Part shown: positions 1-11,347 of the stretch, one piece after another
Position numbering within the stretch: position 1 is the stretch's first letter
Layout: each line of letters opens with the position of its first letter
NCBI RefSeq assembly: GCF_030272615.1
Contig: NC_081407.1
Location: 103,091,897-103,151,896 of the forward strand
Length of the DNA: 60,000 nt
Source of the DNA: Cryptomeria japonica
Taxonomy: Eukaryota > Streptophyta > Pinopsida > Cupressales > Cupressaceae
Direction: 5' to 3'
Notes under the pieces: model-generated
The model's database searches: none
What the model saw: only the letters and a program-made list of their open reading frames with translations
Told to the model about the DNA's origin: nothing
Program-made: the position numbers and the translations under genes

Positions 1-397
1 CAGGCACAACAGATGGAGCTATCACAAGATCCAAACAAGGGCTATGCTCATGTGCTAAGTCACTTTTTTCATTTTGAGGAGCTAGGATTAAGGCTTTTGA
101 AAATTTTGCAGATAAATGTTTGTCAATAGCAACATATTCATGTTCATTATCAGAAGCATTAGGAGTTGTATTGCCATCATGAATAACATTTTCACCTATT
201 TCTTCATCAAGATTTATAGAAAGAGGAGCTCTAACATGAATAGAATTAAAACCATCACATGTTTTTTGCAACTTATGATTTGGAGATTTTGGATCAACAT
301 CTTGCTTAGGAGAAAAGAGAATCATGTCAACTACTGGTGATTTAGGAGATTGAATAGTTTGGTGAATAGCTTCATGACCTCAAGCATGATGTTTTCA

Positions 398-829
398 TTA
401 ACGTTCTCTCGCACAACGATTTCGTCGAGTCTTAGCAGAAGGCTGAGAAGAAGGAGGAATATTTGTTGAAGGAGGAATGTTTTTATCTTTAATAGCTAGA
501 TGGTTGGGTTGAGGTCTTTTAGGTTTGACAAGAGGAGAGACAAGTCTCTTATCTCTATAAGAACAAGGAGACGCAACTACACCATACAAAGGAGGAATGT
601 TTGGTGTAGGAAGGAGACTAGGTCCATCATGAGGAGGAGGTACAGGTCTAACCTTAGGAGGAATATTATTGGTCTTCTTAGGAGAAGGCATAGTTTCATC
701 CATAGGAATAGGTGGGGAATCTTCCTTAGGAGGGAGATTAGTTCTATCCATTAGAGGAAGAACTTCATCTTCAAGAATGATGGGAATATCAATTTTTGGA
801 GTGCGAGGTTGGCTTAAGGATAAGATCAT
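398..829 (-). pseudogene. Element D proline-rich linker between protease and reverse transcriptase (fragment)
   Basis: This 143-codon stretch is rich in P, S, K and R, with repeated NIPP and PPS motifs and no recognisable fold. It lies downstream of the protease in the D polyprotein, where Tat-type elements carry a low-complexity linker before reverse transcriptase; element B has an S/D/E-rich one in the same place. The ORF ends at 398, and 1-397 holds no long minus frame, so decay or the end of the linker is likely there. I do not read it as a cell-wall proline-rich protein because it sits inside the retroelement frame and has no signal peptide. Confidence 0.5.
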
Positions 830-1422
830 ATCTTTCTTCCATTTTTAGAAGATTGAAAGAGAGCATCAATTCTCGGTGGAAGAAATTGAAATTGTTGAGG
901 CCAAAAGTAATCAATAGGAACACTTGGGCTTATTTTGGTTGGGTGAAATAAGCTATGATTAACAATTATGATTTCTCCATTGTGGGGAAATTTCAAACAC
1001 TTATGGATTGGAGAAGCAATAGCCTTCATGGAAGATAGCCAAGGGTAGCCTAACTTCACACATAATTTTTTAGATGAAGGAATGATAACAAAGTTGGCAT
1101 CTATAGATTTAGTGTGAACCTCAATGGGAAGTGTGATAGATCCAATAGTAGAACAAGAAAATCCATCAAATAACTTAATGACTACATTAGTGTCATCATA
1201 GATTGGTTTATGGAAATGTAATGTATAAAGATATTATTCAGTGATGACATTAACCATGCAAGAGGGATCAATAAGCACACCATGAAAAGGTTTGTCTTGG
1301 ATTTTCACAACTATGTATAGATGGCCATAAGATGCTCTAATGGTCTCACTAGGATCAAATGTGATACATGGATTCTTAGGTGTTTCTTGTGTCTCTACCA
1401 TATTCACCAAATTTGGAGTCAT
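826..1422 (-). pseudogene. Element D aspartic protease region (degenerate)
   Basis: The minus-strand reading gives a retropepsin-like strand ending LIDPSCMVNVITE (about 1234-1275), where the usual D-S/T-G or D-P-G signature now reads D-P-S. A stop follows, and then a continuation in the same style (FDGFSCSTIGSITLPIEV) reaches a conserved LGYPWLSSMKAI block near 1030-1055. That block corresponds to the LGRPWIHSMQAI block after the protease of element B. In the family this enzyme cuts the Gag-Pol polyprotein. The altered active-site glycine and internal stops make it inactive. It lies between D gag and the linker. Confidence 0.6.
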
Positions 1423-3205
1423 GGTAGTGAGATCAGAGGGAGAGAAAGAGATATGTTCAGTCTCAATACATTAGAGGTATGAGAGGGTAAAGGATCAGTA
1501 AAAATATTAATATTTTTATTAGGAGGAGCTACTGATTTGTTTTCCTTATCATTCACACCTGCCACAAATATAGTATTATTATCAATCAAGTCTTGAATCT
1601 TACTTTTTAATGCAAAAAAATTCTTAGTATCATGACCACGTTGAAGCTGAAATTGACAAAAATAATTATTATCAAAGTAAGGTGGGGCTACCTTAGAAGG
1701 GTCAACTGGTTTTATTGGAGGAAGTTTGATAATATTTCTTTGTAACAACTGAGACATGATTCTATACAAAGATTCATTCAAAGGAGAAAATTGTCTTTCT
1801 CTTTTGAAAAATTTAGAAATAGGAGGCACACCTATTGTAGCATTCACATTGTTGTTGTTGATGGTGTCACTGAATTTGATGAAGCCTTTGTTTGGTTTGA
1901 ACTTTGCAAACGATTGTTGAGCACTCTCACATTTATCACTCAGAGCCATAGGAGTGGATTGCTCCAGTTGACTTACAGTCAGTTGATAATTGTGGTGTTG
2001 CACACAACTATGGAAAGGAAGTAGACTCAGAAAGGAGAAGTTTGTCCCTAATGTATTTTTGCAAATTATAAATGAAAATTCTTTGAATATCATTATCAGG
2101 CATTGGAAAAGAAATTTGAGAACACAAATGCTTATATCTACCAATGAAATGAGTCACTTTTTCTTTAACACCTTGTTTACAATGTATTAAATCAGTCAAA
2201 GTGATTTTAGGACCTATGTTGTTTTGAAAATGTTGAATAAAAGCATCTTCTAATTGTTGAAAAGAAGTAATAGAATAGGAAGACAAAGAGAAATACCATT
2301 GTAAAGCCTTATCTCTTAATATTCTAGTAAACAATTTGGCATGTAATCTTTGATCATAAGCAAAGTTAGTACATAAAGTTTTGAATGTTTTGACATGTGT
2401 TAAAGGATCACCTTTTCCATTATAGAGTTCCAATTAAGGGACTTCAACATGTTTAGGAGGGACATCTCTAACAATATCAAGAGAAACTGGGCTCGTAACA
2501 TCAAATGTGGGCACACTAAATTTGAATTGACTCATAGAAGCAATTTTTTGTTGCAATGATGACACAGTTTGGGAAAGGCTATTAATGGTTGTTTTGGTTT
2601 AAGAATTTATTTTAGACATGTTTGATTGAGAAGGTGGTATGATGTTGTTCAAAGAAGGCATTGATTGAGAATAAGGTGGTGGAACACTAAAAGGAGTGAT
2701 AGAATGATTGGATGAATTGTCCCCTTGTGTCACATTGATTGATTGAGAGACAATAGGAATACTCATTGAAGGCATAGATAAAGATGGATGATTGATTCAG
2801 GAAGAGGGATTTCCCCCATGACTAATGGTTGTAGGTATGGCATTTTGAGTTGATGTAGCCGTGATGTTTGAAGTGAAAGTGGGAATGCTATTCATTGAAG
2901 TGGTCAAAAGAATAGAATGATTGATTTGTATAGGAGGTTGTTAATAACCTAAGTTATTAGCACAACTCTTTATAGGCATGAAATTAGAATCAACAATATG
3001 AGAAATACCATGCAATATATCAATTCCATTCTTAAAACTTTGAATCATGTGTTTTATACCTTTAATTAATGAAAGAGCTTCACTATTAAGATATTCTTGG
3101 GACATTCATTGTTGGAAATTGTCAAATTGATTGTCCAATTTTGAAAGCTGATTTATGGAAACTCTAGTCAAAGCTTCTTCTTCATTATTAGAATCATCAA
3201 TTAGG
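1419..3205 (-). pseudogene. Element D gag (main part, retrotransposon gag domain)
   Basis: The minus-strand frame at 2008-2433 (141 codons) is a clear Retrotrans_gag domain: it opens ELYNGKGDPLTHVKTF, continues with ALQWYFSLSSYSITSFQQLEDAF, then EKVTHFIGRYKHL. Upstream (2434-3205) the frame is decayed but shows SQFKFSVPTFD-like residues and serine/asparagine-rich text. Downstream (1419-2144, another frame) is a degenerate nucleic-acid-binding knuckle (FCQFQLQRGHDTKNFFALKSKI, with cysteines lost). The product would form virus-like particles in the cytoplasm. The N-terminal end of the gene is displaced to 11179-11347 by element E. At least one frameshift separates the gag core from the C-terminal part. 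Confidence 0.68.
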
Positions 3206-4344
3206 TGTTACTACTTATCAAGTTGCCATTATTTTTATGTTCAAAGTTATTCTATATACTCTAGTCAGTTATCTCTATTGAGATATTCAGTCACTATGCA
3301 CAATCCAATCGGTTATTGAAGAAAGTAGTCTCAGAATGTAGTTTACACCGAGCTGTCTACCAAGTATCATTTCATGTCTACCGAGCAGCAAAGATGACAC
3401 ACCAAGTTTTTATACACCGAGTGAAAGGTGTTACCAGATTCATTGATCCTAGACATACATATGAAAACATGTTACAAGATCGAGGAACATCTAACTGTTA
3501 TCACATTGGAAATTGCACTTAAAGATTGTGTATGATTTTGAGGTCATCTAACCAATGAAATATTTTGCATGATTATTCATTCGATAAAACATGTTTGTAA
3601 GATCAAAGCAATGAATGGATCACCGAAATAAGAGATCTATTTATACAACATGAGTTAAGAATTAAAAAGGTGTGTGCATGAGTGTAAGAAGACTGTTATA
3701 GAGACATAGAGGTCACCGAGAAGGTTTTCAGAGAACAGTCAAGGAACAGAGTAAACAGAAGGGTTTACTGAGTTACTATATGGGTTACCAAGGTATGCTA
3801 TAAGCAAGGTAATCTATTCTGAGCACATAGAATCTACTATAACATTCCAGATGTAAAGTTGTAGATATTTGTAATGATTTATTGTAATATTTTGAATTTG
3901 TAAGAGAAACCTTTAATAGGGTAAAAGAATCTAATCAAGTCTATAAATTGTAAAGCCTCTAACCAGGTACAACATTTAGTTTGAGTGTTGTAAAATCCTC
4001 TAGCAAGGTAGATCTAACAAATCTTGTTACTCCTAACAGGGTAAGCTATCAGAAATAGCTAAACATGTAGCTCTAACCGAGCACTCTTTATTATTGCAAT
4101 AGTGAAGTTGTGGGTGCCATCCCCACTGCAGTTTTTCTCTCTAACCAAGAGTTTTTGCGTAACCAAAATATATGTGTTATGGAGTGACTCATGTATGATT
4201 GTTATCTATTTGTTTTAACTTTATATTATGTTACTGCACTATTTGGTTTATGCATAATAGTAAAGTTATTATTGAAGAAATGTTTTGAAGTACTGATTCA
4301 CCCCTCCCCTCTCAGTACATTAGCTTTCCATATTGGGCCTAACA
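3206..4344 (+). repeat. Element E 5' LTR
   Basis: This direct repeat matches 10057-11178 nearly throughout, starts TGTTACTAC and ends CCTAACA. It is 17 bp longer than the 3' copy, because text near 3403-3420 (TTTTTATACACCGAG) is missing from the other copy. Several ACCGAG hexamers occur. A TTTATACAAC near 3652 may serve as a TATA element, but this is weak. Confidence 0.85.
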
Positions 4345-4346
4345 AT

Positions 4347-4358
4347 TGGTATCAGAGC
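4347..4358 (+). other. Element E primer-binding site (initiator tRNA-Met type)
   Basis: TGGTATCAGAGC lies two bases after the LTR end. It is the standard complement of the plant initiator tRNA-Met 3' end used by Ty1/copia elements. Confidence 0.85.
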
Positions 4359-4406
4359 TTCAATCTTGGAAAAGGGTTTAACTGCCTAAAGAGAAAGATC
4401 TTATCA

Positions 4407-5726
4407 ATGGAAGGGTATAAACAATCTTGGAGGATAGTGTATCTATAAGAAGAGTTGGATCATGCTAATCAAGTGATTGCAGTCATGCAAAGACAAATGC
4501 AAAAATCTCTGAAAGTAAGAAGAAGATTATCTGATGATTTGCAGGACTCTCAGGAGTTAGTGGAACAAATTGAGACATGATCTGAGAATAGCATATCTAA
4601 AGAAACTGAAGAAATGATTGGAGTATTGAGAGAAAAGAACAAAGCACTGACTGATCAACTAAAAGCAATGAAAAGAGAACATGAACATTTCAGCACATAG
4701 ATGACTGAAAATCTTGATGCATTAAGGACAATCGAGGATAAAGTAAGAGATCTACAAAGAGAGAAACAACAACTTGAAGTCTTAGTATCTGATAAGAATG
4801 ATGAAATCACAAGGTTGACTGGAATTCAATAAAATCTATCATATCAACTAGGTTATGCACATCATGAAGCAATTCTGAAGGATGATGAGAATCAAGCATT
4901 GAAACTTGAAGTATCAAGGTTGACCGATGAACCTGAAATAGAGAAGAAATCCAAATAAACACTAAAGAAGAGTTATGAAGCATCAAAGATGTTGGATGAG
5001 CAATTGAATACAAGAAGACCCAACAAAGATGTAGGACTCGGTTACAAAGGAAAAGACTCTACCGAGAAGGGAATTCATACTACCGAGAGAGGAGAATCAT
5101 CAAAGCAAGCTAGAAACAAGAACAACATCAAAAGAAAGAAGCCTATTTGCAACTACTATGGAAATCAAGGTCATACTACCAACATGTGCCAAATCAGAAA
5201 AGGTAAGCAACCGAATGTCACTAAGTCCAATGGTTATTGTTATAATTGCAATAAATATGGTCACACATCTAAACAATGTAGGACAAAGTCTGTAAACAAT
5301 TATCAGAAGGCAAAATTCAAAGGGTTTTGTAAAAACTACAATAGATATGGACATAGTACCAAGAAGTGTTGGCTTAAGCAAAAGAACTATATGTGGTATG
5401 CACACCGAGCAAATGCTAGAGGTTACCGAACTCACACAAATCCTTACCGACAATATTCTTCAGTACCATGGGATTACAATACAAGGATATGGTGTGAAAG
5501 TTGTGGAAGATATGGACATATAAGTGCCAACTATTTTATAAGGTTTGGAATGAACAACCGAAGATCATGGAGAAATCCTGGTATGACATGTTTTCATTGT
5601 CACAAAGTTGGACACTTAGCTGGAGATTGCAGAGATCAACCTAGAAAAGACACTGAAGAAATAAAATACAAATTAAAGATGATTTGGAAAAAGAAGGAAA
5701 TTGTGTCAAATGAAGAAAGCACCTAA
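4407..5726 (+). pseudogene. Element E gag-like ORF: coiled coil followed by five zinc knuckles
   Basis: The frame opens at ATG 4407, shortly after the primer site, and runs in one frame to 5726 with several stops (first at 4446). The first half is charged and heptad-like (VLREKNKALTDQLKAMKRE; DLQREKQQLEVLVSDKNDEI), so a coiled coil is likely. From 4989 a basic linker leads to five knuckles: CNYYGNQGHTTNMC (third position lost), CYNCNKYGHTSKQC (perfect CX2CX4HX4C), CKNYNRYGHSTKKC (one Cys lost), CESCGRYGHISANY (last Cys lost) and CFHCHKVGHLAGDC (perfect). It looks like the C-terminal part of a Sirevirus-type Gag and would bind element RNA. The usual N-terminal UBN2 gag domain seen in element F (57440-57682) is not recognisable here. 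Confidence 0.7.
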
Positions 5727-6307
5727 CCTACCGAGTTAGGTGCTCCTATTCCAAATTAATCGGTAAAGGTGTGAAGGGACTGCATTCTATCAAGGTTAAA
5801 TCTTAACAGTTCCTACTTTATCATGTACTTAATTGAAATCTGCATAATTTAGATGTAATAGTAAGTTTGAAATTCTATCAAAGTCTTTTGAAGCACTTTA
5901 CAGGAAACCTGTCAAGTCGGTGAATACAGGAAGCCTGTCAAGTCGGTGAATGAAGGAAGTTTGGTTACTCAGTTAAAGTGGAAAAAGGAAAGAAAGGTTA
6001 GTGGAACCAAGTGCATTTAATATTTTTGACCTAACCTGCATGGAGCTGATAAGGCATATTGTGTACTTAAAGGCATTTTCGTGGTCATTTTCAACTCACC
6101 AAGTTCGAGAGAGAGCAAAGCAAAGCGAATCAAAGGTGATCAAACCTCTTACATAGCAAATTCAAGGTATTTACATCAATCTCAATGCATTGTTAAGCTG
6201 GTTTACCAATCTTATCAAGTTGCCATTATTTGCTAAGTGTGAAGCGTCTATCGTTTGAAATCCTGAAACCCTAAGGATTCTTTGTTAGCTTTTATCTAAA
6301 ATCTAAA
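5727..6307 (+). other. Non-coding interval between the two ORFs of element E
   Basis: No ORF is supportable. It holds two adjacent 26-bp copies (5899-5924 and 5925-5950) and ends in an AT-rich leader (about 6100-6307) before the ATG of the long ORF. That arrangement could let the second ORF be expressed from its own transcript or a spliced RNA; this is inference only. Confidence 0.5.
5899..5950 (+). repeat. 26-bp tandem duplication in element E
   Basis: The unit TACAGGAAACCTGTCAAGTC plus GGTGAA is repeated head to tail, with a single A/G difference between copies. No function is suggested by the sequence. Confidence 0.85.
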
Positions 6308-9300
6308 ATGGAGCCTAAGATCCAAGATCCCATTGTTGTCAAGAATGTAGAGAAGCCCTCACTAAAATACTATTTGACTCCCAAAGTTGCATCTAAACTG
6401 GATGACAAAACCATTTTTTCACTCATCCCGGATAGAGTGTTGTTAGTCGAGGATGTGAGATTCTTCACCAAATGTCGTGTTGAAGAACTTGGTCATGTTG
6501 AAATTAAAGACACTTATGATGAATTATGCACAGATGGTAAAATAAATAGCAAGTATGAGCACATTAAGATCAATGGATTGACTGAAGCCCTAACTTATCC
6601 CCGTGTGTTCAAACCCCAGTGGGTCAAGTTTGTTCTGAGCAGAGTTCACAATGATTTCATGTGGCTAGAAGAGAAACCATTTAAGATTACCAAGGAAATC
6701 ATTCATCTGATTATCGGTTACCCTATTTATGATCATACCTGAGCCCAAAAGATGATATCACAGAAGGAACTGATCAGTTTAACTGGAGTGGAATCAGATT
6801 GCAAAGGATTAAAATTGAACAATGTCACAGATGAAGAACTAAAATTTGCCATAAGAGTAATAGGTTACTATTTCTTCCAATCAGTAAGGGAAAACAGTGT
6901 ACCCTATGCAACAGTAGACCTAGCATACAAAATTGTGAAAAAGGGAATGAAAATTGATCTATGTGAGGTGTTGTTGAAGAACCTATTTGAGAATTTGAAC
7001 ACCATCAGGAAGCTAAAGAAGAACAACTCGGCTAACACACTAAAGTTTGGATCATTACTTGTATGCATGTTTTTCTATTTTGAAAAATTCTTTCCATCAG
7101 TCGGTAAAGTTGTTTGGGAACTACACCGACCAATCGTCCATCAGATCAATGATTTCATTAAGAAGTTAGGTGATAATTTCAATGATATTATGGATGATTA
7201 CTTTAGTAAGTTCCAAGAGAAAATGCATAACAGGTACCAAATTCCACCCCAGCTAGTGGAGAAATACAAAAATGACATATGTTTTGAAGTTGACACTGAT
7301 TATTGTTATGTGAATGCTGTGGAACTAAGAACTCAATCTTTGTCACTGATGGGTTACGAGATTGATTTTGACATCACACAACAGCAAATTGATGCATTTC
7401 TTACATTACCAAGACATGCTACCGAGCTGAGGTATGGAACCTATGAGGAAGTGAAGGAAAAAGTAAAAATGAGCATTGTAGTACCCAAAGCTACAAGAAA
7501 GGCAACAAAGATGATAAAGGCATTATTGAAGAAATTCAGAGAAGACTCTTCCTCTACACCTGTCAAAGGCACTTTAGCTATTACCGAAGAGGAATCCGAA
7601 GCCCAAGAGGCTGCTATAACATTGAGCACCGAATTGCCTAAGGGAAAAGTGTTGAAGAGAAAGAAACAGGACACATCAAAGGCCTCACCGACTCCACCTC
7701 CAAAGAGACCTAACACTAGAGAATCTGTAGCTTCATCAAGTAAGAAAACAAAGAGTGTTACTATTCCCAAGGTAACCAAGACCTACAAGAAATCTACTCG
7801 AAGACTCATTTTGGCAAAAGAGTCTAGTGATACCGAATCAGAGGATGCAAGCAAATTTTAGATTGTCAAAAGCAAGAAGGTAAATGTACATTGTTGAAAA
7901 CTTCTATGCTAATCTGAAAGAATATGGAGGATTTGGATCATTTAGATATGTTAAATATGAAACTAGAAATAATGATGAGAAGAGACAAATTGAAGAAGCT
8001 ATCATCTACACACTTCTAAAATTTTGGTTAGCTCCATTGGAACTAGCTAAGTCACTTTATTTGCATATTGATAATAGGTGGAAGTATGCAATGGACTTGG
8101 AGAAATAGATCAAAGAAAGAAGTCTGGTTCATCTCTTTCCTGACATGTCAGTAGCTGAAATAAAAGAACATCTGACAACCTACAACTCAAAGTTTCTTGT
8201 CAAACAGAGAGCCTTAAAACTGATGAATGGGTTGTATATTGAAGTGGAAAATGAGACAAAAGCAAAATGGCAGAAAATCTTTAAAATCGAGGATGTTGGT
8301 GAGCAAGCTACAGTTGAAATTATTGATGTCATCGAGCAAGATCCTGATGTTACCAAGCAAGACCCTGCTGAGACCATTCAAATAGATGAAGATTTCATGG
8401 ATACAAAGGCACCGGAACAAGAAATGATAGAAGGCAATGTATATGCAAAACTTGTATCTAGTGAATCAGTCTTGGAACAAGTTCAGCCTTATCCACTGGT
8501 CAAACAACCTGTCTCAACCAAAACCCCTCAGGATACAAATCAAGGCACTGAAGGTCACAAGTCTACAATAGGAGAAGGTACTAAACAAGAACAAACATCT
8601 CAAGCACCTTCTAGCATTGGGAATGTTGCAATTGATACACCAAGTACCGAGACACCAAAGGACTCTACAGAGGCTAAAGAAACCAATCAAAGTGTTGCCT
8701 CTACCGAGCAACCTACCGAGGGTCATCAAACCTCACAAGCCATTGTCTTAGTTCCATCAGTGAAAGGTAAAGAAAAGAAGATGAAATAGCATAGTTTTAA
8801 AGTTGATTTGTCAAAACCAATAGTGTTGCCCAATATAGATATATCAAAATTAAAGGGGCAAGCACTCAATGATTTCGGTGAACTATGCAAAGCAAAGGCC
8901 GAACAAGAGAAGCAAATGGTGATTCAAAAGAAAAATAAGGTACTTCAGAAGGTGAAAGCACTCTTAATAGATATGCTACCTGAAGCTACAGTATCAACAG
9001 ATGTAGCCATCCACATTCAACTAGATGAACTCCTAACAAAGATAGAGACATCTGGAGTAGATGCATTGGAGTATTTGAGCAAGCTAAAAGACAAAGAGCT
9101 CACTACAAAAATGATAGAAGAGGTACAGAAAGCTATAGCTATTGGCAAAGTTAAACTTGTCAAATTTATTGCTGAGTTGACTCCTCAACTCAAGCACATT
9201 CTTTATTTATTTTAGAAACTCTACACATTTTTCTTATTCATTAAAGACATTAAGAATAAAATAGAGGCAATTGAGAAAGAGATCATTGATCTCTCAAATA

Positions 9301-9656
9301 AGTTGACCACAGAGCCAAATTTAGTTCAGAATTTTTATACAAGGTTACAACAGCTCATGGCTCAACAATTGGACCTAAGAAATGAAGAACACAAGATTAG
9401 GATGGACATAATGACACTTTAGACATTATTCCTTCCTCATCTTTCATCCGTCCAAGAACAGATCAGCCGAGCCACCTCCTTATCTACTACACAAGAGGGA
9501 AGCACTCTAGATGGCTTAATATCATTATTGGCTGATATTCAAGCACATAATTCTTTAATGGACAGTGTAAAGATTGCACTCTCTGTCACTCTCACCAAAG
9601 CAAGGACCAAGTACAAATCCATTTTTGACCAATTACCACCCCTGAATGGTAATTAA
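6308..9656 (+). pseudogene. Element E long second ORF of unknown function (in place of pol)
   Basis: I do not recognise this product. From ATG 6308 the frame runs to 7861 with one internal TGA near 6740; one frameshift near 7865 moves it to the frame 7884-9656, broken only by TAG codons near 8106, 8787, 9213 and 9420. The whole would be about 1,100 codons. The N-terminal 500 residues look globular (blocks KFVLSRVHNDFMWLEEKPF and FKITKEIIHLIIGYP near 6640-6735; FGSLLVCMFFYFEKFFP near 7050-7095). A K/S/T/P-rich basic stretch follows (7500-7860), then a short globular block (7884-8108), a Q/T/E-rich low-complexity part (8300-8780), and a helical, charged C-terminus. No DD(E/D), YVDD or protease motif is present. 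It replaces pol in this element. Confidence 0.55.
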
Positions 9657-9671
9657 GTTTTGATGTTTGAT

Positions 9672-9920
9672 AAAAAGGGGGAGTGATATGATATAGTATT
9701 AGAGGAGTGATGCAGTATTGGGGGAGTGTAGTATTCAAAGTATCAAACAAAAGGAGTATAGTATACAGGGGGAGTATACCAAGCAGAGCAAGCAGAGTAT
9801 CCAAGAGCAGTGAACCGAGCGGCGAACAGGATAGTAAGCAAAGATCAAGAGCAACACACAAAACATTGATCTTCAACATTGCAAAATTAGAGTTTTGTAC
9901 AAGTATATCGATAAGGGGAG
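9672..9920 (+). repeat. Cluster of purine-rich (PPT-like) tracts upstream of the E 3' LTR
   Basis: Short G-rich purine runs recur every 40-150 bp: AAAAAGGGGGAG near 9672, GGGGGAGTG near 9720, AGGGGGAG near 9767 and AAGGGGAG near 9913. The genuine tract abuts the LTR at 10045-10056. Multiple polypurine tracts are a described feature of the Sirevirus lineage of Ty1/copia; element F shows the same on its own strand. Confidence 0.6.
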
Positions 9921-10044
9921 TATATCTGGATATATTATTTCACTGACTATTATATATGTTGTTAGTATAGTCAGTTTTGCAAGTATATAGTTTATTGAAT
10001 TATAACTTTGAAAGTAGTTTTTGTCAAACATCTCAACTAATGTC

Positions 10045-10056
10045 AAAAGGGGAGAT
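10045..10056 (+). other. Element E polypurine tract
   Basis: AAAAGGGGAGAT directly precedes the TGTT start of the 3' LTR, where plus-strand DNA synthesis is primed. Confidence 0.8.
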
Positions 10057-11178
10057 TGTTACTACTTATCAAGTTGCCATTAGTTTTATGTTCAAAGTTA
10101 TTCTATATACTCTAGTCGGTTATCTCTACCGAGATATTCAGTCAGTATGCACAGTCCAGTCGGTTACTAAAGAAAGTAGTCTCAGAATGTAGTTTACACT
10201 GAGTTGTCTATCAAGTATCATTTCATGTCTACCGAGTAGCAAAGATGACACATTGAGTGAAATGTGTTACCAGATTCATTGAACTTGGACATACATATGA
10301 AAACGTGTTACAAGATTGAGGAACATCTAACTGTTATCACATTGGAAATTACACTTAAAGATTGTGTATGATTTTGAGGTCATCTAACTAATGAAATATT
10401 TTGCATGATTATTCATTCAATAAAACATGTTTGTAAGATCGAAGCAATGAATGGATCACCGACATAAGAGATCTATTTATATAACATGAGTTAAGAATTA
10501 AAAAGGTGTGTGCATGAGTGTAAGAAGATTGTTACAGAAACACAGAGGTCACCAAGAAGGTTTTCAGAGAACAGTCAAAGAACAGAGTAAACAGAAGGGT
10601 TTACCGAGTTACTATATGGGTTACTGAGGTATACTATAAGCAAGGTAATCTATTCTGAGCACATAGAATCTGCTATAACATTCCAGATGTAAAGTTGTAG
10701 ATATTTGTAATGATTTATTGTAATATTTTGAAGTTGTAAGAGAAACCTTTAACAGGGTAAAAGACTCTAATCAAGTCTATAAATTGTAAAACCTCTAACC
10801 AGGTACAACATTTAGTTTGAGTGTTATAAAATCCTTTAGCAAGGTAGATCTAAAAGATCTTGTTACTCCTAACAGGGTAAGCTATCAAAAATAGCTAAAC
10901 ATGTAGCTCTAACTGAGCACTCTTTATTATTGCAGTAGTGAAGTTGTGGGTGCCATCCCCACCGCAATTTTTCTCTCCAACCAAGAGTTTCTATGTAACC
11001 AAAATATGTGTTATGGAGTGAATCATGTATGATTGTTATCTATTTGTTTTAACTTTATATTATGTTACTGCACTATTTGGTTTATGCATAACAGTAAAGT
11101 TATTATTGAAGAAATGTTTTGAAGTACTAATTCACCCCTCCCCTCTCAGTACATTAGCTTTCCATATTGGGCCTAACA
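10057..11178 (+). repeat. Element E 3' LTR
   Basis: The copy is collinear with 3206-4344, starts TGTTACTAC and ends CCTAACA at 11178. It is followed by TTGGG, which pairs with TTAGG left of the 5' LTR (one mismatch). Confidence 0.85.
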
Positions 11179-11347
11179 TTGGGTAGATTCGGATGTTATT
11201 AGGATGGGAAGAATTAGCATTATCCCCATTGAAGAAGTCACCCAAATTAGGCTCCATCTCTCCAGGAATTAAACCTTGGGAAGCCTTAATTCTAATGCTT
11301 TGTCTAACGGGTATAGTATAGGTAGGACTAATAGTTGTAAATCTCAT
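11179..11347 (-). pseudogene. Element D gag N-terminus (displaced by element E)
   Basis: A minus-strand frame starts at ATG 11347 (MRFTTISPTYTIPV) and runs about 56 codons to the element E junction at 11178/11179. Beyond it, D sequence resumes at 3205 with an acidic S/N/E-rich reading. It is therefore the first exon-like piece of the interrupted D gag ORF, not a separate gene. The ORF that continues into 11132-11178 is read-through into the E LTR. Confidence 0.5.

Larger units (their letters stand above)
3206..11178 (+). mobile_element. Element E: non-autonomous Ty1/copia-type LTR element with gag-like ORF and a long unknown ORF, no pol
   Basis: The element is bounded by LTRs of 1139 and 1122 bp that start TGTTACTACTTATC and end GGCCTAACA. 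The initiator-Met-type primer site TGGTATCAGAGC follows the left LTR, and a purine tract precedes the right LTR. Flanking bases TTAGG/TTGGG are a 4-of-5 target duplication, and the element sits inside the gag N-terminus of element D. Between the LTRs are a coiled-coil plus zinc-knuckle gag-like frame (4407-5726) and one long second ORF (6308-9656). No protease, integrase, reverse transcriptase or RNase H motif is present, so the element must have been mobilised in trans. The knuckle-rich gag and clustered purine tracts resemble element F. Confidence 0.8.

Noticed and set aside
398-829. Proline-rich cell-wall protein
   Set aside because: No signal peptide, and the frame follows the D protease; it is a polyprotein linker.
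7441-7779. Minus-strand hydrophobic ORF in element E as a membrane protein
   Set aside because: It is the complement of the K/S/T-rich stretch of the long plus-strand ORF.
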